Made by a program: the position numbers and the translations under genes
Part shown: in pieces, positions 56,934-64,000 of the stretch
How the letters are laid out: every line of letters starts with the position of its first letter
Numbering within the stretch: position 1 is the stretch's first letter
The notes under the pieces: generated by a model
What the model was told of the DNA's origin: nothing
What the model saw: only the letters and a program-made list of their open reading frames with translations
Database searches by the model: none
NCBI GenBank assembly: GCA_965227065.1
Contig: CBDDFN010000020.1
Coordinates: 806,001-870,000, forward strand
Source: CBDDFN01 sp965227065
GTDB taxonomy: Bacteria; Pseudomonadota; Alphaproteobacteria; SPJN01
Length of the DNA: 64,000 bases
Reading direction: 5' to 3'

Positions 56934-58874
56934 ATGCTTCGCATCACTTGCCTGATTGTCTTGTCGGTTCTTGTCATGGGTCAACCCGCGTCAGCCCAGA
57001 TGGAAACACGCGGCGGCGAGGTCGAACTCAATTTGCGCGATGCCGAAATCAGCGCCTTTGTAGAGCTGGTCTCCCGTGCCACAGGACGGAATTTCATCAT
57101 CGACCCGCGCGTTCGGGGAACGGTAACTGTGGTTGCGCCCCAGCCTGTGAAGGCAGAAGCGCTGATGGACATTTTTCTGAACGTTCTTGAGATCAACCGC
57201 TTTGCGCTGGTGCGCGGGGAGGGGGCCGACCGTATCGTGCCGTTGCTGGTGGCGCGTGAATTGCCGCCCGACCGGTCCGCCACGCCCGAAGGGTTTATGA
57301 CCGCAGCCTTCCGCATTGAGCATATGAGCCTGAAGGAAGCCCAGGATGCGGTGAAGCCGCTGATAGCGCCTGATGCGGTCTTGTCGGCGGTGCCATCCAC
57401 CCGCACGCTGATCTTGTCCGACAGCGCCAATTCGGTCAGCCGGGTGCGGACATTGCTGGCACGGCTTGATCAGCCTGCGACGCAAGATGTCGAATTGATC
57501 GCGCTTGAAAACGCCAGTGCAAGAGATGTGGCCGACACGCTTGCCGCACTTGAGCTGAAAGGCGGGGACGGCAAGATTACCCCCTCGCTGCGCACCAATG
57601 CCTTGCTGGTCCGTGGTTCAGACGCATATCGCCTGCAAATTCAGATGCTGGTGGCCGAGCTTGACCGGCCCCGCGCAACCAATGACGCAACCGTCGTCAA
57701 TCTGCGCTATGCGGAGGCGGCCAACATAGCCGATGTCGTCTCGCAATTGTTTGCCGGTGAAAAAGGAGGCGAGGGGTCCGGCGGCGGCCCCACGATCGTG
57801 GCTGACGCGACAACCAATTCGGTTTTGATTTCAGCGGCACCCGACCGGTTATCATCTATCATCGCAGCGGTTGAGGCTCTCGACAAACGGCCCAGTCAGG
57901 TGCTGATTGAAGGGGTAATCTTCGAGATGGGGGCCGATAAATTTGCCGAACTGGGTGTTCAGTTCGGCTCGGTCATTCAGGATGTTTTCGCCGGCGGTGT
58001 GCAATTTTCCGTCGGCGGGGCGCCCACCATTGGCAGCCTTGTCACCACATTGCTTGGCGGCGGTGTGCCGGCGGTTGGCTCAGGCTTAAGCGCGGGCGGA
58101 CAGGTTAAAATCGGCGGCACCAATCGCGGCGTGGCGGGCTTCATCTCGGCCCTTGCGCGCGACAGCTCAACCAACATCCTGTCCACGCCCTCAATCCTGA
58201 CGCTCGACAATCAGGAAGCAGAAATCGTCGTTGCCCAGAATGTGCCGTTTGTCACCGGGCGGTTTGCAACTGTCGGCGATGACGCCATTCCCGAAACCCC
58301 GTTTCAAACCATTCAGCGCCAGGATGTCGGGCTAACCTTGCGGGTAACCCCACAGATTACGGTGGACAGAACCGTCAGGCTTAAGGTCGCGCAGGAAATT
58401 TCCAATCTGACGGCCGCTGCCGCCGCATCGGGTAGCGAAATCACCCAGCGGCGGGCGATCGACACCACCATTCTCGTCGGTGATGAGCGGCTTGTTCTGC
58501 TTGGTGGATTGCTGGAGGATCAATCAACCGGCTCGCGTGAAAAAGTGCCGGGGCTCGGTGATGTTCCGCTGTTCAAATATCTCTTTTCAGCCAAATCAGC
58601 GAGCGGAACCAAACGCATTCTCTTATTGCTGCTCAAGCCGACCATTATCGAAACCGATGGCCAATATGCAGCTGCGACCGAGCGGATGACGCATAAAGCA
58701 CGCGGACAGGAAAAGGCGCTCGCTGCGGTTTCCGACCGGCGGTATCCTGAAGTCCACCGCACCGCATTGCCGCCCATGCTGCCAACCTTGGGCGAACCGT
58801 TTGATCCGGGCGAAACTCCCGCGCGTCCGGCCGATGATGTTCCCATCCTGCCGCCGCGTGTCAGCTTTGAGTGA
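56934..58874 (+). CDS. gspD: type II secretin GspD (cluster 2)
   Basis: 646 residues. A cleavable signal peptide (LIVLSVLVMGQPASAQ), without a lipobox. N0 domain (GGEVELNLRDAEISAFVELVSRATGRNFIIDPRVRG), three repeated N1-N3 domains (AAFRIEHMSLKEAQDAVKPLI, DVELIALENASARDVADTLAALELK, VVNLRYAEAANIADVVSQLFAG). Then the secretin domain (VLIEGVIFEMGADKFAELGVQ, NILSTPSILTLDNQEAEIVVAQNVPF, ITQRRAIDTTILVGDERLVLLGGLLED, KVPGLGDVPLFKYLF) and a Pro-rich C-terminal tail that may be the S-domain for a pilotin. This is the canonical T2SS secretin form. GspE follows directly. Confidence 0.95.
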   Translation: MLRITCLIVLSVLVMGQPASAQMETRGGEVELNLRDAEISAFVELVSRATGRNFIIDPRVRGTVTVVAPQPVKAEALMDIFLNVLEINRFALVRGEGADRIVPLLVARELPPDRSATPEGFMTAAFRIEHMSLKEAQDAVKPLIAPDAVLSAVPSTRTLILSDSANSVSRVRTLLARLDQPATQDVELIALENASARDVADTLAALELKGGDGKITPSLRTNALLVRGSDAYRLQIQMLVAELDRPRATNDATVVNLRYAEAANIADVVSQLFAGEKGGEGSGGGPTIVADATTNSVLISAAPDRLSSIIAAVEALDKRPSQVLIEGVIFEMGADKFAELGVQFGSVIQDVFAGGVQFSVGGAPTIGSLVTTLLGGGVPAVGSGLSAGGQVKIGGTNRGVAGFISALARDSSTNILSTPSILTLDNQEAEIVVAQNVPFVTGRFATVGDDAIPETPFQTIQRQDVGLTLRVTPQITVDRTVRLKVAQEISNLTAAAAASGSEITQRRAIDTTILVGDERLVLLGGLLEDQSTGSREKVPGLGDVPLFKYLFSAKSASGTKRILLLLLKPTIIETDGQYAAATERMTHKARGQEKALAAVSDRRYPEVHRTALPPMLPTLGEPFDPGETPARPADDVPILPPRVSFE

Positions 58875-58878
58875 TCGC

Positions 58879-60363
58879 GTGGGACAGCCAAGCCATTTCT
58901 CATTGCCGTTGGGTTTTGCGCGCAGGGCTGGTGTGGCGGTTCGGCGCGAACCGGGCCCCGATGGCGCCCTTCGCCTGGCGGTCAGCCCCAAAAGCACCGG
59001 CCAGGCCTGGCGGGAGGCCCGCCGTGTTCTGAACAGACCGCTTGTGATTGAGCAACTGGGCGAGGCTGAGTTTTTGAGCCTGCTGGAAGAGCTTTACGGC
59101 ACGGGCGAAGCGGGAACAGGCGATGAAGCGCTGGCTATTGAGCTGGAGATTGATGATGCCCACGGCAAGGCCAGCGTCACCGATTTGCTGGATGACGCCG
59201 CCGAAGCGCCGGTTATCCAGTTGATCAACACACTGTTGCGCCGGGCGCTTCAGGCGCGCGCCTCGGATATGCATGTGGAGCCGATGGAAGAGGGGATGCG
59301 GGTGCGCATGCGCATTGATGGGGTGCTGCGCACGGTGATGGAACGGCGTGATGCGCCTACCGGCATGATCGTTTCGCGTTTCAAAGTCATGGCGGGGCTT
59401 GATATCGCTGAAACCCGCCTGCCGCAGGATGGCCGCCTGTCTTTAAGTTTTGGGGGCCGCGCGGTTGATGTGCGCATGTCGAGCCTGCCGAGCAAATATG
59501 GCGAACGCGTCGTGTTGCGTCTTCTGGACAAAAGCTCAGGGCAGTTTTCTCTCAGCGAAATTGGATTGCGACCCGATCAACAACCGCGCATCGACCGGAT
59601 GATCAGCCACCCCAACGGTATTGTGCTTGTGACGGGCCCCACCGGATCGGGCAAGACGACTTCGCTTTATGCCGTCATGCGCAGTCTGAATTCCGCCGAG
59701 AGAAACATTCTAACCGTCGAAGACCCGGTGGAATATGATCTTGAGGGGATCGGCCAAACCCAGGTCAATGCGCAGATCGGGATGAGTTTCGCCAACTCCC
59801 TGCGCGCGATCTTGAGGCAGGACCCCGACATTGTTCTGGTGGGCGAGATCCGCGATGGGGAAACAGCCTCGATCGCTGTTCAGGCTGCCCTGACCGGCCA
59901 TCTGGTTTTGTCGACTTTGCACACCAACACCGCCATTGGTGCCGTCACCCGGCTGCGCGATCTGGGCGTTGAGCCTTATCTGTTGTCAAGCACCATACGC
60001 GGGCTGATTGCCCAGCGGCTTGTCCGCCGGGTCTGCGCTGAATGCGTGCGGATGGAGCCTTTGGCGGAAACCGATCAGGACCTGTTTACCCGTCACGGGC
60101 TTGCTATACCCGCCTCCGTGCCGGTTGCCACAGGCTGCCCTTCGTGTGATGACACCGGTTATCGCGGGCGGCTGGGCGTTTACGAAATTGTTGAAGTTAC
60201 ACCGGCGTTGAGCCGCTTGATCCATGATGATGCGGGCGAACGCGCATTGGGCGCCCAAGGGCTTGCGCCATCCGACACGCTGCTTGCATCGGGTCTGCAT
60301 GCGGTCGCTGACGGTCACACCACATTGGATGAAGCCTTGCGGGTGATTGCGGAGCGGGAATGA
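58879..60363 (+). CDS. gspE: type II secretion ATPase GspE (cluster 2)
   Basis: 494 residues if GTG 58879 is used; TTG 58867 is also in frame, and the longer frame to 58801 only overlaps gspD. A short N1 domain is followed by N2 (RASDMHVEPMEEGMRVRMRIDGVLRTV), Walker A GPTGSGKTT (~residue 253), the Asp box (LTVEDPVEYDLEG), Walker B (DPDIVLVGEIRD, ~315), the His box (LTGHLVLSTLHTN) and zinc pairs CAEC and CPSC (~386-423). Complete and probably active. It overlaps gspF at ATGA 60360-60363. Confidence 0.94.
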   Translation: MGQPSHFSLPLGFARRAGVAVRREPGPDGALRLAVSPKSTGQAWREARRVLNRPLVIEQLGEAEFLSLLEELYGTGEAGTGDEALAIELEIDDAHGKASVTDLLDDAAEAPVIQLINTLLRRALQARASDMHVEPMEEGMRVRMRIDGVLRTVMERRDAPTGMIVSRFKVMAGLDIAETRLPQDGRLSLSFGGRAVDVRMSSLPSKYGERVVLRLLDKSSGQFSLSEIGLRPDQQPRIDRMISHPNGIVLVTGPTGSGKTTSLYAVMRSLNSAERNILTVEDPVEYDLEGIGQTQVNAQIGMSFANSLRAILRQDPDIVLVGEIRDGETASIAVQAALTGHLVLSTLHTNTAIGAVTRLRDLGVEPYLLSSTIRGLIAQRLVRRVCAECVRMEPLAETDQDLFTRHGLAIPASVPVATGCPSCDDTGYRGRLGVYEIVEVTPALSRLIHDDAGERALGAQGLAPSDTLLASGLHAVADGHTTLDEALRVIAERE

Positions 60364-61571
60364 GCGCTTATTCCTACATCGCCTATGACGCCGAAGGCCA
60401 AAAGAAAAAAGGGGTTCTGGTGGCCGATGGCGAAGCCCATGCGCTGAGCCTGTTGCGCGAGCGCGGGCTGTTTCCCGAACAGATCGCACCAGCCAAATCC
60501 GATCAGGCGCGGTCCCGCTTGTTAGCGCGGCGGCGCTTGTCCGATGAGGATCGGGTAATCCTGACCCGGCAATTGGCGGTTTTGATCGGGGCCGAGCTTC
60601 CGGTAGACGAGGCGCTCAATGTGCTGATGCAATCGGATATGGGTGGGTCGATCCGCAGCGTGGCGGCGCAATTGCAGGCGCGGGTGCGCGATGGCTTGCC
60701 ATTGTCGCGCGCCATGGCTGAGCAGCGCGGCAGCTTTCCTGAAACCATGATCGCCGCCATCGCAGCGGGTGAGCAAAGCGGCGAGCTGGGCGAGGTTTTG
60801 GAAACACTGGCCGATTTTTTTGAAACCAGTCAAAGCCTCCGCCAGCAAACCGCAACGGCGCTGGTCTATCCTGCTTTTGTTGCGCTTGTGTCGCTGGTGG
60901 TTGCGGCCATCTTGCTGACCAGTGTTGCACCCGAACTGATGGCATTGTTTGAGCAGACCGGCCAGGAGCTTCCCGCCATCACCAAACTGTCTGTGGCTTT
61001 TGGAGATTTCCTTGCCCTTTACTGGCCGTTTGTCATTGCCGGTCTGGCCGGTGCGGCGGCCGGGCTTCGCGCCCTTTTGATGATCAAGAGCGTCTATCAG
61101 CTTTATGATCGTGTGCTTTTGCGGCTGCCCCTGATTGGGCGCATGCGGCGGCTGTCCGCCGGTGCGCTATACTTGCGAACCTTGGCGCTTGTTTTGTCTT
61201 CAAAATTGCCGGCAAACAAGGCGATGCGCTTTGCGTGTGAAGCGATTGCCAGTCCGGCGCTGCGGCGGGAGGCCATGCAGGGCCACGCGCTGGTGGAAAG
61301 CGGGCACAGGCTGGCCACGGGATTGAAGCAGCTGTCCGCCGTCCCGCCGATTGCGGTTCAACTGATTGAAAGCGGGGAACGCAGTGGGCGGCTCGCCCCG
61401 ATGGCCGACCGGGCCGCCAGCGTGACCGAAGCCATGATCAGCACCATGCGGCAACGACTGTCGGCCTTGATGGAACCGATTATGATGATGGTTGTGGGCG
61501 GCATGGTCCTGGTCATCGTTCTGTCGGTCATGCTGCCGATCTTTGATTTGCAAACCGGATTTGTCCGTTAA
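60360..61571 (+). CDS. gspF: type II secretion inner-membrane protein GspF (cluster 2)
   Basis: 403 residues with the family start MSAYSYIAYDAEGQKKKGVL, two T2SSF domains (AIAAGEQSGELGEVLETLADFFE and LIESGERSGRLAPMADRAA) and three TM helices (ATALVYPAFVALVSLVVAAILL, FVIAGLAGAAAGLRALL, and the C-terminal MMMVVGGMVLVIVLSVMLPIFDL). It is the last recognisable gsp gene of this cluster. The pseudopilin genes G, H, I, J and K are not adjacent and must lie elsewhere or be shared. Confidence 0.95.
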   Translation: MSAYSYIAYDAEGQKKKGVLVADGEAHALSLLRERGLFPEQIAPAKSDQARSRLLARRRLSDEDRVILTRQLAVLIGAELPVDEALNVLMQSDMGGSIRSVAAQLQARVRDGLPLSRAMAEQRGSFPETMIAAIAAGEQSGELGEVLETLADFFETSQSLRQQTATALVYPAFVALVSLVVAAILLTSVAPELMALFEQTGQELPAITKLSVAFGDFLALYWPFVIAGLAGAAAGLRALLMIKSVYQLYDRVLLRLPLIGRMRRLSAGALYLRTLALVLSSKLPANKAMRFACEAIASPALRREAMQGHALVESGHRLATGLKQLSAVPPIAVQLIESGERSGRLAPMADRAASVTEAMISTMRQRLSALMEPIMMMVVGGMVLVIVLSVMLPIFDLQTGFVR

Positions 61572-61704
61572 CCGCAGTGCACTCACACCGGGACTAAAGA
61601 CGGGCTGTTCGCGCCATTCTGGCCGAGGTTGCAGGCGTCACTTAAGTTTCGCTTCATCGTGATATCTGACCCTTGGGTTCTCGATAAACAAAAGAGGCCA
61701 GGTC

Positions 61705-63501
61705 ATGTCCCGTATTGCGTCCGTGTTGTTGGGCGGTCTTTCGCTGATTGATAATTGGGTGCAAAGCCCCGCTGCCCTTGAGGCATTTCGTTCCGCGTTT
61801 TTGGCGGCCAATCCGCATTATGATGCGGTTGAATTTGTCCCGATCGTGTTTGGCGGATCGACCACCACGTATGAGGCGGCACAGGCCTACGAAGCCTTTG
61901 GACATGAGACGGGACTGTTTGAGCCCATTCCGGCGACTGACAATTACTGGATCGACAGCGCAACAGGCTTGGCCGGCCCCCGTTTGAACCAGGCCCTTCA
62001 ATCAGTTCAAGCCGTGATGGATGATCCTGAACGCGACATTGTCGGGCTGGTGTGGGGGCATGGCGAGGCCGATAGCCTGCTGGCTGAGCAGACCGGTGAT
62101 GCGGAATTCTATCTCGAGGCGACCGAGCGTCTATTGACCATCCTGCGCGATGCAGCGGGCGGAGACTTGCCGGTTTATCTTCAACAGGCCGGGCGCGTCT
62201 CAGGTCCCGATGACTTGCCGGTCTTTGCGGGTTTTGATCTGATCCGGTCGGCACAGCTTGCTCTTGCCCACTCGCATGACTGGCTGACGATTGGCGCGTC
62301 CATCTATGATCTTGAACTCAGCGATTATGTCCATCTGACGGAGCAGTCGGCCGCCCTGGCGGCGGCGCGGCTGGTCGCGGAATGGATCGGCACCGCCACC
62401 CAACCAGAACTGGACGTCGCGGTTTTTGGTGACCAGGAAATCATATTGCGTGTCACCGGTGCGGATGACCTGGTCTTGCCTGCCAATGTCAGCGAGCTGT
62501 TTGTTGTCGATTCGCAGCGCAACGCCTCGATCACCGATGTCGCGCTGTGGGGGGATAATCTGATCCGCATTACGACCGACCGGACAATCGGCAATTGGGT
62601 GAATGTTGAATATGCCCCGGCGGTCGTGTTGAACGATCCCGCCGCACTCAATGTTGTGAGCGCCGACACCGAACTCGCCGAACCACTGCTTTATTTCGAC
62701 GAGTATTTTGCGCTTTCACAGCCTGGTGTCCCGGCCGATAGCGATAGGGCCGCGATGATATCAGCTGGTGACCGGGATGACGAAATTGCCACCGGCGCGG
62801 CGAACGATCTGATCCATGCCGGTGCTGGCAATGACACTGTCTATGGCGGTGCGGGGGATGATGATGTGTTTGCAGGCCGGGGTCATGACATCATTGTCGG
62901 GCATGAGGGCGATGACCGCCTGTTTGGCGGTGATGGCGAGGATCGGCTGAAAGGTGATGACGGCGCAGACACGCAGTATGGCGGAGATGCCACCGATCTT
63001 GTTACCGGAGACGGTGGCGATGATGTGATGTTTGGCGGAAAGGGCGGCGACCGGCTGTTTGGCGGGGCCGGAGATGATGTCGTATTTGGTGGCAGTGATC
63101 GTGACGTTGCCTATGGGGATGCGGGTCATGACCGGCTTTATGGCGGTGATGATCATGATGTCTTGTATGGCGGCGCGGGCGCTGACTTGTTTGACGGCGG
63201 GGCAGGGTGGGACCGCATGGTGACCGGCGCGGACGGCGCACAAGACGAATTTGTGTTTGTCTATGACGCGGTGCTGGACCAGGGATCAGGCCGTGACCGG
63301 ATTGAAGGCTTTGAGGTCGGGATCGACAAGATCGTGCTTGAAAATACAAGCTTTGCGGCGCTCGATTTTTCAAGCTTTGTCCGCGACGGGGTCGAAGGCA
63401 CGGCGATCAGCTATGCCGGCAGCGCGGACGTTGAAGGCGTGATTTTGCTGGAAGGCATCACCGCCGCCCAGTTGAGCGACGGTGATTTTGTTTTTATCTG
63501 A
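61705..63501 (+). CDS. RTX protein with an SGNH-esterase-like N-terminal domain
   Basis: 598 residues; ATG 61705 with AGAGG upstream. Residues ~1-230 look like an SGNH-fold or sialate-O-acetylesterase-type domain: LLGGLSLIDNW (possible nucleophile region), IVGLVWGHGEADSL (compare the GE.D block of acetylesterases) and DYVHLT (Asp-x-x-His block). A beta domain follows (~230-340), then about fourteen GGxGxDxUx nonapeptides (~345-510) and a C-terminal type I secretion signal (RDRIEGFEVGIDKIVLENTSF ... LSDGDFVFI). It would be secreted by a type I system and could deacylate extracellular glycans. The classical GDS or GQS serine motif is not clear, so activity is uncertain. Confidence 0.78.
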   Translation: MSRIASVLLGGLSLIDNWVQSPAALEAFRSAFLAANPHYDAVEFVPIVFGGSTTTYEAAQAYEAFGHETGLFEPIPATDNYWIDSATGLAGPRLNQALQSVQAVMDDPERDIVGLVWGHGEADSLLAEQTGDAEFYLEATERLLTILRDAAGGDLPVYLQQAGRVSGPDDLPVFAGFDLIRSAQLALAHSHDWLTIGASIYDLELSDYVHLTEQSAALAAARLVAEWIGTATQPELDVAVFGDQEIILRVTGADDLVLPANVSELFVVDSQRNASITDVALWGDNLIRITTDRTIGNWVNVEYAPAVVLNDPAALNVVSADTELAEPLLYFDEYFALSQPGVPADSDRAAMISAGDRDDEIATGAANDLIHAGAGNDTVYGGAGDDDVFAGRGHDIIVGHEGDDRLFGGDGEDRLKGDDGADTQYGGDATDLVTGDGGDDVMFGGKGGDRLFGGAGDDVVFGGSDRDVAYGDAGHDRLYGGDDHDVLYGGAGADLFDGGAGWDRMVTGADGAQDEFVFVYDAVLDQGSGRDRIEGFEVGIDKIVLENTSFAALDFSSFVRDGVEGTAISYAGSADVEGVILLEGITAAQLSDGDFVFI

Positions 63502-64000
63502 TTACTCAGCGGCCATGGCAGGCTGGGCATCGGCCTTGGCGGTTGCCTTGCCGAATTCAAGCGCGCCGTCATCCAGCGGTGAGTGGCGGATGATCTTGCG
63601 GTCATAAACGAAGTTCTGCACGGTCTTCCACGGTTCCTTGGTGCCTTGCTTGGGGAACATGTGGATGGAGCGCTGAACATAGCCGGAGGTGAAATCGAGC
63701 AGGTTCTCGGTTTCAAAATTCGGATCGTTCTGACGCGGCACGGCGTAGTCGACACCTTTCTCATCCATATAGTTGAGGAGGCGGGTGACATACTCGCAGG
63801 TCAGATCGGTCTTAAGCGTCCAGCTGGCATTGGTGTAACCGATCGAATTCACCAGATTGGGAATGTCGGAGAACATCATCGACTTGTAGGCATATTTGGT
63901 CGACAGGTCCTGAACCTCACCATCAATGCTGAGCGAGATGCCGCCCATCAGCTGAAGATTAAGGCCGGTCGCAGTGATGATGATGTCGGCGTCAAGATGC
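63502..64000 (-). CDS. C-terminal part of a flavin-containing monooxygenase (5' end outside window)
   Basis: Minus-strand frame from the window edge to TAA at 63502-63504, about 166 residues. Read from the edge it gives HLDADIIITATGLNLQLMGG, the conserved ATG-containing motif of class B flavin monooxygenases (FMO and Baeyer-Villiger type). This is followed by YKSMMFSDIPNLVNSIGYTNASWTLK and a C-terminal FPKQGTKEPWKTVQNFVYD block typical of the family. It uses NADPH and O2 to oxygenate ketones or soft nucleophiles; the substrate is unknown. It converges with the RTX gene with no bases between the stops. Confidence 0.9.
   Translation of the reverse strand, partial: HLDADIIITATGLNLQLMGGISLSIDGEVQDLSTKYAYKSMMFSDIPNLVNSIGYTNASWTLKTDLTCEYVTRLLNYMDEKGVDYAVPRQNDPNFETENLLDFTSGYVQRSIHMFPKQGTKEPWKTVQNFVYDRKIIRHSPLDDGALEFGKATAKADAQPAMAAE

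Overview
The window looks like a Gram-negative chromosome, most likely an alphaproteobacterium. This rests on the style of the two type II secretion (T2SS) clusters, the RTX proteins, two DUF2834 proteins and the flavin monooxygenase fragment. The order within the class cannot be fixed from sequence alone. Coding is dense. Positions 1-42 kb behave as an accessory region (polymorphic toxins, an IS, giant orphan genes, a nuclease cassette). Positions 42-64 kb look more like ordinary housekeeping and secretion genes.

1-16.1 kb: after the 3' end of an unrecognised gene come two consecutive polymorphic-toxin modules of the same design. Each has a small secreted protein with one RHS/YD repeat and an Ig-like domain, then a ~2180-residue RHS protein with a Sec signal peptide and a degenerate transglutaminase-like domain, then small putative immunity gene(s). 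The first RHS tip is glycine-rich and hydrophobic and is followed by two paralogous two-TM proteins. The second tip is a TNT-type NAD+ glycohydrolase domain, and its stop codon overlaps a 96-residue candidate immunity gene. The second RHS gene carries one clear frameshift (9829) and probably another at an A6 run just after its likely start.

16.4-25.9 kb: a tight ten-gene T2SS operon, gspE-F-G-I-J-L-M-C-like-D-K, with a lipoprotein secretin. It lies directly downstream of the toxin modules in the same orientation, so the Sec-exported RHS toxins are candidate substrates. 25.9-27.3 kb: a truncated minus-strand gene end and a complete IS3-family element with no visible target duplication, then a G10 tract.

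27.5-41.8 kb: a lipoprotein overlapping a 3345-residue protein of unknown function; a small membrane protein overlapping a trypsin-like serine protease with a novel N-terminal region; a hairpin-rich non-coding stretch and a GIY-YIG nuclease gene bracketed by a perfect 49-bp direct repeat containing a terminator.

41.8-53.8 kb: mixed genes: small membrane proteins (two DUF2834), a 956-residue RTX protein, a membrane-anchored SpoIIE-type phosphatase, a voltage-gated-type potassium channel, a DM13 protein, two tandem cysteine-rich secreted paralogues, an EamA transporter and a secreted TPR protein.

53.8-61.6 kb: a second, more classical T2SS cluster (gspL-M, then gspC-D-E-F), interrupted by an opposite-strand lipoprotein gene and without pseudopilin genes. 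61.7-64 kb: an RTX protein with a SGNH-esterase-like N-terminus, then the 3' part of a flavin monooxygenase gene cut by the window edge.

No complete tRNA, rRNA, CRISPR array or prophage was seen.
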